Below, in pieces: positions 1 through 6,124 of a stretch of DNA of 6,414 nt (within the stretch, counting starts at the first letter, position 1; the number at the start of each line of letters is the position of its first letter). Location: NCBI GenBank assembly GCA_001303225.1, contig LJNI01000170.1, positions 1 through 6,414 of the forward strand, read 5' to 3'. A program made the translations under genes and the position numbers. The DNA is from a candidate division TA06 bacterium DG_78 (GTDB taxonomy: Bacteria; Hydrothermota; Tepidihabitantia; SM23-42). A model generated the notes under the pieces. That model was given only the letters and a program-made list of their open reading frames with translations, was not told the DNA's origin and ran no database searches.

Positions 1-355
1 ACTCTTTAAGACCTCGTTCAAAATCAATGATCGCTATTACACCCTCTGCCCAGATGATATCAAAGCTCTCATCAGAGAATTTCATGTCAAGCATTGAGCA
101 TTGTATTGTTTTGATTCTCTTGGTAAGACCAGCGGTGTCGATTTTTTTCGTGAATGTGTCGAGGCGCGACTGATCAATATCAACTCCTATTATTTGCCCA
201 TCACTCAACCGAGCAAGCTCTATGGTCGGAACTCCAGAGCCACAGCCGATATCAAGTATGCACGGTTTTTCTAACCGAGGGAGCACCTCAAATGCTTTTC
301 TTGTGTATTTATTAAATTTTTCTCGAAACTGGTCGTGCTGTATATCAAGAGACAT
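1..355 (-). CDS. Class I SAM-dependent methyltransferase, N-terminal part (cut by window start)
   Basis: The first 118 residues are present; the C-terminus lies beyond the window. The fold is the Rossmann-like class I methyltransferase domain. Motif I is LDIGCGSG (residues 34-41), the glycine-rich loop that binds S-adenosylmethionine. IIGVDID (55-61) ends in the acidic residue expected to bind the ribose hydroxyls. SMLDM (88-92) and FDIIWAEG (98-105) correspond to the later core strands. The substrate (small molecule, protein or RNA) cannot be told from this part. The ATG at 355 is the first possible start, because a TAA stop lies two codons upstream in frame. No good Shine-Dalgarno sequence is visible before it. 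It follows the SnoaL-like lipoprotein gene after 62 bases, so co-transcription is possible but not shown. The family call is secure and the specific function is unknown. Confidence 0.9.
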   Translation of the reverse strand, partial: MSLDIQHDQFREKFNKYTRKAFEVLPRLEKPCILDIGCGSGVPTIELARLSDGQIIGVDIDQSRLDTFTKKIDTAGLTKRIKTIQCSMLDMKFSDESFDIIWAEGVIAIIDFERGLKE

Positions 356-417
356 ATTTTAATTCATACGCGCCAACAAGTTTTTCTTTTTTCAGCATTA
401 ATTTGTTATAACCTATC

Positions 418-885
418 CTAACCAGCAGGGACTGACTTGTGGAAATGGACAATGAGCCAGCCGGTATCGCGTTTTTCTAAAACCCAGGTGCACCTGACAG
501 GAAGTACGATAGGATTTTCAGCCATCACAGCTGTGAAGTTCCACAAACATGTAGCCCAGGCGAGTTTTCCATCCGCCGAAACATGAATTGCTACATTGTT
601 CACATCAATCTGTATTCCAGATAATGTTGTATTTTGGCCTTCTATGACTTTTATCAAGGCATCTGGTCCGACAATCGGATCTCCAAATACACCGTAGTTG
701 ACCATCGTTGCATCATCCGCTATATTTTCTTCATAGAGTTCCATGTCTTCATTTTCGACACTGATTACATAGTTATTTAAAACGGTTTTTATCGCCGTCG
801 TTTCAGCTTCAATGTCGACCGCCTCAGTGCAAGCGCTGATTACCAGCAAGAGGAATCCTAACAACAGTAAAAATTTGCTTTTCAT
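418..885 (-). CDS. SnoaL/NTF2-like (DUF4440-type) lipoprotein
   Basis: This 155-residue protein starts with a lipoprotein signal: basic MKSK, a leucine-rich core (5-15) and the lipobox ISAC with Cys19 as the lipidated residue. Maturation would anchor it in the envelope. The mature part is about 135 residues, the normal size of a single NTF2-fold cone domain. It has the expected pattern: an N-terminal helix (EAETTAIKTVLNNYVISVENED), a DDATMVNYG strand, GPDALIKVIEG, then strands ending in CTWVLEKRDTGWLIVHFHKS. The W-VLEK--TGWLIVHFH ending is typical of SnoaL_3/DUF4440 proteins, which include steroid isomerase-like enzymes and many non-catalytic ligand-binding members. No catalytic residues can be assigned. 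It lies 31 bases after the cyclophilin gene. A modest AGGT-like ribosome site precedes the ATG. Confidence 0.85.
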   Translation of the reverse strand: MKSKFLLLLGFLLLVISACTEAVDIEAETTAIKTVLNNYVISVENEDMELYEENIADDATMVNYGVFGDPIVGPDALIKVIEGQNTTLSGIQIDVNNVAIHVSADGKLAWATCLWNFTAVMAENPIVLPVRCTWVLEKRDTGWLIVHFHKSVPAG

Positions 886-916
886 GGTTACCTGCCTTTT
901 GATTTCTTACATACCT

Positions 917-1513
917 TTACCTAACTCTTCTAAATGTGGTAATCTTTATTGGTGAAACAAGCATTTGTTTTTGTTCTGGCTGCTCGTGTATTTTTTTCAC
1001 AACCTCCATTCCTCGTATCACCTGTCCGAATGCAGTAAAGCCTTGGCCATCTGGGTTACGTTTACCGCCAAAGTCTAATTCAGACTGGTCTCCGATACAA
1101 ATAAAAAATTCAGAACTCGCAGTTCCTGGTTCTGCTCGTGCCATTGATATGACGCCATTCTTGTGCAGGATGCCTGTCTTGTCGGTAGTTTCATGCTCGA
1201 TCGGTGCGAGTCTCAATTCACTCTCGATAAATCCAATACCACCCTGAATCACCTCAATTTTTATTTCATTGTTGGGTTGGTTGTTCATGGTGACCACTCT
1301 GTAAAAGTGAGCTTCTCTGTAACGATCTTCATCAACATAGCGCAGAAAATTTGCTGCGGTAATTGGAGCTTTATGTATGTAAACCTCAATAACAATATTT
1401 CCTAATTCTGTAGACAGTATAACCTGAGGATTTGTGTGAGGTTGTGTACAACCGAGGAAATAACACATAGCAATGCAGACGAGAAGTTCAATTGCGAATT
1501 GGTAGATCTTCAT
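917..1513 (-). CDS. Cyclophilin-type peptidyl-prolyl cis-trans isomerase, probable lipoprotein
   Basis: The enzyme family interconverts cis and trans X-Pro bonds during protein folding, and this copy probably acts in the envelope. The cyclophilin domain spans about residues 30-198. Signatures in order are ELGNIVIEVY, APITAANFLRYV, HFYRVV (Arg72 aligns with the catalytic Arg55 of human CypA), IQGG (Gln90), ISMARA (124-127), SEFFICIG (134-141) and FTAFGQVIRGMEVVKKI (159-175). The common SQFFI motif reads SEFFI here, so the CypA Gln111 position is Glu135. The N-terminus has a hydrophobic stretch ending in FLGC (19-22), a lipobox with a less usual Phe at -3 and a Glu at position 9 in the hydrophobic core. 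Lipidation at Cys22 is therefore likely but not certain. The ATG lies only 7 bases after the previous stop. A weak GAGGGA ribosome site sits inside the end of that gene, which suggests translational coupling. Confidence 0.93.
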   Translation of the reverse strand: MKIYQFAIELLVCIAMCYFLGCTQPHTNPQVILSTELGNIVIEVYIHKAPITAANFLRYVDEDRYREAHFYRVVTMNNQPNNEIKIEVIQGGIGFIESELRLAPIEHETTDKTGILHKNGVISMARAEPGTASSEFFICIGDQSELDFGGKRNPDGQGFTAFGQVIRGMEVVKKIHEQPEQKQMLVSPIKITTFRRVR

Positions 1514-1520
1514 ACAATGA

Positions 1521-1817
1521 CTAATCCCTCAATTTCAATTCACCGGTTATTTCGACCTCATCTTCGATCTCTATTTTTGCAGGCCACGGGTCATCAATTT
1601 TGACCTTAAGCGCCTGTGAAGGATACGCGCTCCACCGCGCTATTTCTATCTTTACTGGTTCTTTTATGACAACCTCTGTTGGTCCTGATGTGCCATATGT
1701 GCTGCCTTCCTGGGCTATCGCTACAGGAATATGCAGTATTTTATCTACCGCAAGGATAGTGAGCATTACTGCGATCCAGATCAGTACAAATTTTAATGTT
1801 TTATCATGTGTACTCAC
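1521..1817 (-). CDS. Small single-pass membrane-anchored or secreted hypothetical protein, GTG start
   Basis: I do not recognise a named family. The frame is open up to an ATG at 1847, but the better start is the GTG at 1815-1817. An excellent AAAGGAGGA ribosome site lies directly upstream of that GTG and would otherwise be coding sequence. This gives 98 residues beginning MSTHDKTLKF. Residues 9-25 form one hydrophobic segment (KFVLIWIAVMLTILAVD), either a membrane anchor or an uncleaved signal. After it, from about residue 47, come short alternating beta-type stretches (TEVVIKEPVKIEIARW, ALKVKIDDPW, AKIEIEDEVEITGELKL). These resemble each other around a P/A-x-K-I/V-x-I core and look like a small beta domain outside the membrane. 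It lies 60 bases after the zinc-ribbon gene and 7 bases before the cyclophilin gene. The function is unknown. Confidence 0.75.
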   Translation of the reverse strand: MSTHDKTLKFVLIWIAVMLTILAVDKILHIPVAIAQEGSTYGTSGPTEVVIKEPVKIEIARWSAYPSQALKVKIDDPWPAKIEIEDEVEITGELKLRD

Positions 1818-1821
1818 TGTT

Positions 1822-1827
1822 CCTCCT
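1822..1827 (-). promoter_or_regulatory. Shine-Dalgarno site fixing the GTG start of the 98-residue protein
   Basis: Read on the minus strand, AAAGGAGGAACA precedes GTG. The AGGAGG core leaves 4 bases to the start codon, which is short but usable. It supports the GTG at 1817 over the longer ATG form at 1847, in which the same bases would encode Lys-Gly-Gly. Confidence 0.75.
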
Positions 1828-1877
1828 TTCATGGGTTTACTTACCACTATTTGATTTTGATGTATGAAAGAAATTTT

Positions 1878-2393
1878 TCAAATAGACAAAAATGATTTAA
1901 CTGTTACCCACAACTGCTCGAAGAATTCAATCGCTTCAGGATCTTTGTTCGCAGTACTCCAGATATACTTGGCAAATCCCATTTGTGCTAGTGCGTAATA
2001 GCCTATTGCAAACTGACCAATAGCAATATATCCAGTAGCAAATTGACCTGCGCCGAACAAACCGGCTATCGCAAACTGAGCTATGGCAGTGAAACCAAGC
2101 ATAAATTGTCCAAAGCCAAAGAGAATTCCGACACCAAATTGCGCAATGGTGATTAATCCAATGCCAAATTGTCCGATAGCAATCACCCCTTTTGCAACAC
2201 GTATTTTATTGTGGGCATCACGACCAAAGGCAATGTGGACAAGAGGATAGCCGTACAATGTTGTCTTGGTTTTCCAGTCAAATCCCGTCCCTTTCCATTC
2301 CTTCTGTGCAGGAAATGGTGCTCCACAGTGTGGACAGGACTTTGCCTCAGTGCTTACGTCCTGCTGACATTCACGACATTGTGTTAACGGCAT
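1878..2393 (-). CDS. Zinc-ribbon protein with uncharged AIGQF-type tandem repeats
   Basis: This 171-residue protein has three parts. Residues 6-23 form a zinc ribbon (CRECQ ... CPHCG, two CxxC pairs: Cys6, Cys9, Cys20, Cys23). A linker with GYPLVHIAFGRDAHNKIRVAKG (48-69) follows. Residues 70-141 contain no charged residue and repeat an [AT]-I-[AG]-Q-F unit, with Gln at 75, 85, 96, 106, 117, 127 and 137. The C-terminal tail (142-171) is ordinary and ends in an amphipathic stretch. I know similar unnamed zinc-ribbon proteins with AIGQFAIG repeats from many bacteria, but no function. The repeat could be membrane-embedded or form a compact repeat structure like pentapeptide-repeat solenoids; the sequence does not decide. 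The ATG is 5 bases after the stop of the transglutaminase-like gene and has a good ribosome site, so the two are probably translated from one message. Confidence 0.85.
   Translation of the reverse strand: MPLTQCRECQQDVSTEAKSCPHCGAPFPAQKEWKGTGFDWKTKTTLYGYPLVHIAFGRDAHNKIRVAKGVIAIGQFGIGLITIAQFGVGILFGFGQFMLGFTAIAQFAIAGLFGAGQFATGYIAIGQFAIGYYALAQMGFAKYIWSTANKDPEAIEFFEQLWVTVKSFLSI
1974..2186 (-). repeat. Coding tandem repeat, about seven units of 10-11 residues (AIGQF-x-x-G type)
   Basis: These are residues 70-140 of the zinc-ribbon protein. The units are AIGQFGIGLI, TIAQFGVGIL, FGFGQFMLGF, TAIAQFAIAGL, FGAGQFATGY, IAIGQFAIGY and YALAQMGFAK. Gln recurs every 10 or 11 residues (spacings 10, 11, 10, 11, 10, 10), followed by Phe in six of seven units and by a Gly or Ala three residues later. 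At DNA level the units have diverged, so this is an old protein repeat and not a recent duplication. Confidence 0.85.
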
Positions 2394-2398
2394 GATGA

Positions 2399-4360
2399 TT
2401 ACTCCTCTCTGTGGAGAATTAATTTTTTCACATCTCTGTAGACTTCAAGATTATTCGAATAAGAAACAGTACATTCGAGAAAATATATGCCGTTCGGAAG
2501 TTGTGTACCAGAATTATCTCGGCCATCCCAGGTAATCTGCGTAGAGTGTAAGGCGTTTGGTGTAAAGCGTGGGTAGCTTTTAACTACCCGACCGGTAATA
2601 TCATAAATTGTTAACCCAGTACACAGTGCACTATGCCCAAAGCCATAGGTAATAGTTACCTCTTCTTTAAATGGATTTGGCTGGACAGAGAAGCGAGGAA
2701 TTTCTGGTGCACATCCTTTCGTTTCAGACACGTAGAGAGGATTTTTTAAGAGAGTAACATCCAAACTGATTTCTTGAGCAGTTGAAATTTCTTCTTTATT
2801 GGCAATAACTATGTACCACGAGCCATTCCACGGAAATACGAAACTCGTGTCAATTTCTGGTATCTGCATGCTGATGAGAAATCCATAAAATTGTGAATCA
2901 GCAAGGAATCTAGTATAGTTATCTGAACTGCAGATAAAAAATTCCAGGCAGCCAGTGCTGTCGGTAAATGAAAAAGCGCTGTTGTCATCAGGATTGTTGC
3001 CATAGATCACTTCTTCAGGTACTGAGAGATGTATCTCTACTTTATAATCATCTTCAGGATTTGATGGGAATGTATCATTTGTGGCAGGAAGAACTGGAAC
3101 ACCACCATTCAGTTGGAACGAATAATGGTAGTGTATGCCAGGTTGAGAGTTGGTTATGACCTGGGTGAATGGAGTCGAACCACAACTGCTCGTGACCTGG
3201 CAGTCGTAATTAAGTAGGTCGCCGAGTAAAAATGTGCAGGTTCCAGACGAATTCGTGTAGTCAAAAGCACAATACCATGTTACTGGTTGTGGTCCTCCTC
3301 GTACTGCAACCCGTGCGCCATCAATTGGATTCTGCACTGAATCGACGACCTCGACAGTAAGTGTGCAGTACGGCGTATACCGTTCAGTTGCTTGCCAGGT
3401 ATACCCATCACCGCGCCAGTTGATCGCTGCAGCAAGTTCCCACCAGTTCGGATCATATACATAGTTATCAATCATGTTATTTACTGGTTCCCACTGTATC
3501 CATCTTCTTTCAAAAAATTCGTTCCAGTGGTGGTTATTTCCGTATGCTGATGTTCGTATCGTGGGAATGAGCGATGTGCGGGCTGCGGCAGATGTCAAAA
3601 TTGACCATTCAGTACAGGTACCACGATGTTCATAGTATATCTGCACTGGTTGATATTTTCGTATGCCCGGCGATTCGAAGCTCAGTACCTGACGCATCCA
3701 GTTATTAAGAGCTACAATTGCTCCATTAGCATCAGTGGTATCATTTGGTAAACCACCCCAAAGAATAGGAATGTTCATTACATAATCTTGGAGATATGGG
3801 TAACCAGAATCTGCATAGAAGAAAAGATAATCGCGCCAGAATTTGCCATTTGGTGGAGAAGCTGGGTCTCCGGTGTTTGGATCAATATAACTGCACAACT
3901 CCCGTGAAATCTTTGGGTGGAGTATATACCAGTAATAATACTCCTTAGATAATTCAACATCAATGGTATCACGAGTTCCATTGAGCGTGCGATACCTGAC
4001 GGTCGAGTAGTAATTCGAGTCTACTCCTCCGACTCCATAATCGACAATCATCGCGTAGTCAACGAAATCATCAATCTGATACAGTGATTGAGCGTTTTCG
4101 ATAATCATACCAGGGTAAAACCCAGCTTGGTTTAAAATATTGTAGGGAATATGGGCTACCTGAAATGCAATTTCATCGATAAAGGGATTTTGGGCATCGA
4201 GGATCATCTGCGCATACTGATTCTGCATTGCAGAATCGAGGTTATTTAAATTATCAACGAGATCATGCTGTAACCAGCATGGTGCTCTTTCCACTGCGAG
4301 TGTTGCAAGCGATGTGAGTGAATCCGATGGTTCTGAAACAACGAGTGTTTCGCCAGACAC
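2399..4360 (-). CDS. Transglutaminase-core protein with FlgD-type/T9SS-like C-terminal domain, signal peptide missing
   Basis: Domains in order: an N-terminal helical region (about 12-110); a transglutaminase-like core (about 230-310) with GTCTEW holding the nucleophile Cys249, NNHHWNEFF giving the HxWxE motif with His277, and WIQWEP where the usual third-residue Asp is Glu291; a transthyretin/carboxypeptidase-regulatory-like beta domain (332-400, TLTVEVVDSVQNPIDGARVAV); another beta domain (about 440-540); and a C-terminal FlgD-Ig/sorting domain (557-650) with SVQPNPF, IYDITGRVV, WDGRDNSG and NGIYFLE. Members of this superfamily may be peptidases, cross-linkers or inactive scaffolds. A sorting domain implies export, yet the N-terminus (MSGETLVVSE) is no signal peptide. 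The only start is a GTG 14 bases after the previous stop, without a Shine-Dalgarno sequence, and the frame is open for 19 more codons upstream. The N-terminus is therefore uncertain. See the finding on this junction. Confidence 0.85.
   Translation of the reverse strand: MSGETLVVSEPSDSLTSLATLAVERAPCWLQHDLVDNLNNLDSAMQNQYAQMILDAQNPFIDEIAFQVAHIPYNILNQAGFYPGMIIENAQSLYQIDDFVDYAMIVDYGVGGVDSNYYSTVRYRTLNGTRDTIDVELSKEYYYWYILHPKISRELCSYIDPNTGDPASPPNGKFWRDYLFFYADSGYPYLQDYVMNIPILWGGLPNDTTDANGAIVALNNWMRQVLSFESPGIRKYQPVQIYYEHRGTCTEWSILTSAAARTSLIPTIRTSAYGNNHHWNEFFERRWIQWEPVNNMIDNYVYDPNWWELAAAINWRGDGYTWQATERYTPYCTLTVEVVDSVQNPIDGARVAVRGGPQPVTWYCAFDYTNSSGTCTFLLGDLLNYDCQVTSSCGSTPFTQVITNSQPGIHYHYSFQLNGGVPVLPATNDTFPSNPEDDYKVEIHLSVPEEVIYGNNPDDNSAFSFTDSTGCLEFFICSSDNYTRFLADSQFYGFLISMQIPEIDTSFVFPWNGSWYIVIANKEEISTAQEISLDVTLLKNPLYVSETKGCAPEIPRFSVQPNPFKEEVTITYGFGHSALCTGLTIYDITGRVVKSYPRFTPNALHSTQITWDGRDNSGTQLPNGIYFLECTVSYSNNLEVYRDVKKLILHREE
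2402..2409 (-). promoter_or_regulatory. Ribosome-binding site of the zinc-ribbon gene inside the preceding gene's last codons
   Basis: The minus-strand sequence GAGAGGAG leaves 8 bases to the ATG at 2393. It forms part of the codons for the terminal Arg-Glu-Glu of the transglutaminase-like protein, so the two reading frames are arranged for coupled translation. Confidence 0.7.
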
Positions 4361-4374
4361 ATCAAACTGAACTG

Positions 4375-6087
4375 CTAAAAATGAACCAGCAGGGATGCGT
4401 GCTTGGTTTCTGTAATGTCATCGGTCTCGAGCTTTACAAAGTATACACCAGCTGCAATAGTATCTCGATGAATATCCCATTCATAGACACCCTGGTTATG
4501 GTATTCATCAGCAATTTTTTTCACCAATCGACCCATTGCGTCGTACACAGAAATACGAATGTTCTCTGTGGCGGGAATTTCATAGTGAATTGTGATATTC
4601 TGATGAGCGATTGTTGGTACGACAGTGAACGTGTATGGAGGTGGTGAAATTGATACTGGCTGTTCTTGAATGCCGAGGTCCTTATAGCCAATAAATGTTA
4701 CCCATCTCATTTCACCTTGTCCAAGTTTCTGGTCGCCCTGTTTCCAACAATACATGAGCACAAAGTTGTCAGTAATGACCGCCTCATAGCAATTGCTATC
4801 AATGACCGTCGTACTGTCATAGCGGTAAGGGAAAAAGGCAAATGGGTGTCTCCTGCCTGAGGTACCACTGAAGCCAGGGTCAACACTGTCATAATTGGCT
4901 TCAATCCAGAAGCTTATCGTGTCGAATATCGTTCCCTCAACAATATCGAGTCCTTGGTCCCACCACGGTTCGCGCCACGGATACATTCGTATCTCTGCTG
5001 CTGGGTCACCATAATAACAGCAGGCATTCTTGTCATAGTTTAAGCCATAAGGGTCAGTACCTGGAGTTTCGTTGATCTGGTCAAAGAGCAATTCCTGATT
5101 ATTTAACCAGAAGGCTTCTGCATACGTATATCTATCCTGCGACATTTGAAAGAGGCCGCCTAATCCCCAGAGCATGTAACCGTATGTGGTCACCGGCATA
5201 TAACCGGTCATTGCGATCGCACCACCAGTGCGGAGCCAGGCATAGGGCATGTTATTTACACTGTTCGGATTACCGACCAGACAGTTACCCATTGCATTGT
5301 AAATTTTTGGATTTGTAGAATTGATATCTCGGTCATCACCATCATGAGGGTCTCCATAGAGCTGTCCAGCATTTGACCTAAAATAACCTTCTAAATCTGC
5401 AGTTGGATAGTGTAATTGCCAGACATTCACATTTCCATGACCACTCGTAACAAAGTAATCGACATCGCCTTCAACACTATAACCGAGAATAGTATCACTG
5501 ATACCATTGTTAATATAATTGACGAGGAGCGTACAGCGGTCATCTGGGCAACGAGGTGGACAGATAGTGTCGATGATGAGTGTTGTGTCTGGAATTTTGA
5601 ATCGTATCCTATTATACTCAGCTTCAAATGTTGAGATTCCTTGATAGAACCAGCTGTCCCACGTACAATTTGTGCCACCGAGAACTGTTTTTACTTCTAA
5701 CATTTGATTTTGAACAATTCTCATTGCGTCATCATAATCATAGCCAGTGATAATACCCCAGATTGCATCACCGTATGGGTCAGCATCGAGGTCACGCGTG
5801 AGAAACCATACTCGAGTGACAAACGCTTGATTAATTTCAGTTGATGGTTGACCGACGAACGCAATGTAATCAGGTTTATATGAAGCTAACTCGCTCTGTA
5901 CTTCACCGACAGTATCCTGCCAGGTGAAGACCTGGCCACCATGAGTTACAACTAACGACTCAACCACCGCACTCCAGCCAGGTGCACTATTTGTCGCATT
6001 ACTCACGACAATTGCATACCGTGCACCAGATGCGGGAACTACAGCTGACAGTATTAATAAAAACATTACTTTATACACTGTTTGCAT
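4375..6087 (-). CDS. Secreted C25 (gingipain-like) cysteine peptidase with T9SS-like C-terminal domain
   Basis: This 570-residue protein has a signal peptide (MQTVYKVMFLLILSAVVPASGA, cleavage near 22). A clan CD, caspase-like catalytic region of the C25 type covers about residues 23-370. DPYGDAIWG (103-111) matches the family's conserved early segment. VTSGHGN contains the His-Gly pair (His217), and NAMGNCLVGN contains the candidate nucleophile Cys269. YGDPAAEIRMYP (359-370) matches the GDP motif that closes the domain. A beta-rich region (about 380-470) follows, then a sorting domain (about 478-570) with VVPTIAHQNITIHYEIP, ISVYDAMGRLVKKI and AGVYFVKLET. The protein is probably exported and then anchored or released at the cell surface. 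CPPRCPDDRC (176-185) is an unusual cysteine cluster. The ribosome site AAAGGAG lies 5 bases before the ATG. Cleavage specificity cannot be inferred. Confidence 0.85.
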   Translation of the reverse strand: MQTVYKVMFLLILSAVVPASGARYAIVVSNATNSAPGWSAVVESLVVTHGGQVFTWQDTVGEVQSELASYKPDYIAFVGQPSTEINQAFVTRVWFLTRDLDADPYGDAIWGIITGYDYDDAMRIVQNQMLEVKTVLGGTNCTWDSWFYQGISTFEAEYNRIRFKIPDTTLIIDTICPPRCPDDRCTLLVNYINNGISDTILGYSVEGDVDYFVTSGHGNVNVWQLHYPTADLEGYFRSNAGQLYGDPHDGDDRDINSTNPKIYNAMGNCLVGNPNSVNNMPYAWLRTGGAIAMTGYMPVTTYGYMLWGLGGLFQMSQDRYTYAEAFWLNNQELLFDQINETPGTDPYGLNYDKNACCYYGDPAAEIRMYPWREPWWDQGLDIVEGTIFDTISFWIEANYDSVDPGFSGTSGRRHPFAFFPYRYDSTTVIDSNCYEAVITDNFVLMYCWKQGDQKLGQGEMRWVTFIGYKDLGIQEQPVSISPPPYTFTVVPTIAHQNITIHYEIPATENIRISVYDAMGRLVKKIADEYHNQGVYEWDIHRDTIAAGVYFVKLETDDITETKHASLLVHF

Positions 6088-6092
6088 AAAAG

Positions 6093-6099
6093 CTCCTTT
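6093..6099 (-). promoter_or_regulatory. Ribosome-binding site of the C25 peptidase gene
   Basis: The minus-strand AAAGGAG is 5 bases before the ATG at 6087. It confirms that start and contrasts with the following gene, which has no such site. Confidence 0.75.
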
Positions 6100-6124
6100 A
6101 TTGTAACTCTAAACAAAATTCGCT

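Noticed and set aside
356..417. GTTATAAC palindrome and T/A-rich stretch between the lipoprotein and methyltransferase genes as terminator or promoter
   Set aside because: The palindrome is only 8 bases without a loop, the A run is on the wrong side for a minus-strand terminator, and no convincing -35/-10 pair is present.
936..1405. Two overlapping plus-strand open frames opposite the cyclophilin gene
   Set aside because: They are shadows of a gene with full cyclophilin motifs, with cysteine-rich unstructured-looking translations and no ribosome site worth noting.
1818..1847. ATG at 1847 as start of the small membrane protein
   Set aside because: The ten extra codons would contain the strong AAAGGAGGA ribosome site that fits the GTG at 1817.
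1848..1877. A/T-rich gap before the small membrane protein gene as a terminator
   Set aside because: GAAAAATTTC-like sequence is present but no stable GC stem followed by a T run can be drawn.
4318..4647. 109-codon plus-strand open frame across the junction of the two large genes
   Set aside because: It is antisense to the sorting-domain end of the peptidase and the start of the next gene, has no recognisable domain, and all supported genes lie on the other strand.
5416..5678. Open frames on both strands within the C25 peptidase gene
   Set aside because: They overlap the conserved catalytic frame of the peptidase and show no protein family features.
6088..6124. TACAAT before the peptidase gene as a possible -10 promoter element
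   Set aside because: It directly abuts the ribosome site, leaves almost no leader, and has no -35 element at proper spacing; chance is likelier.
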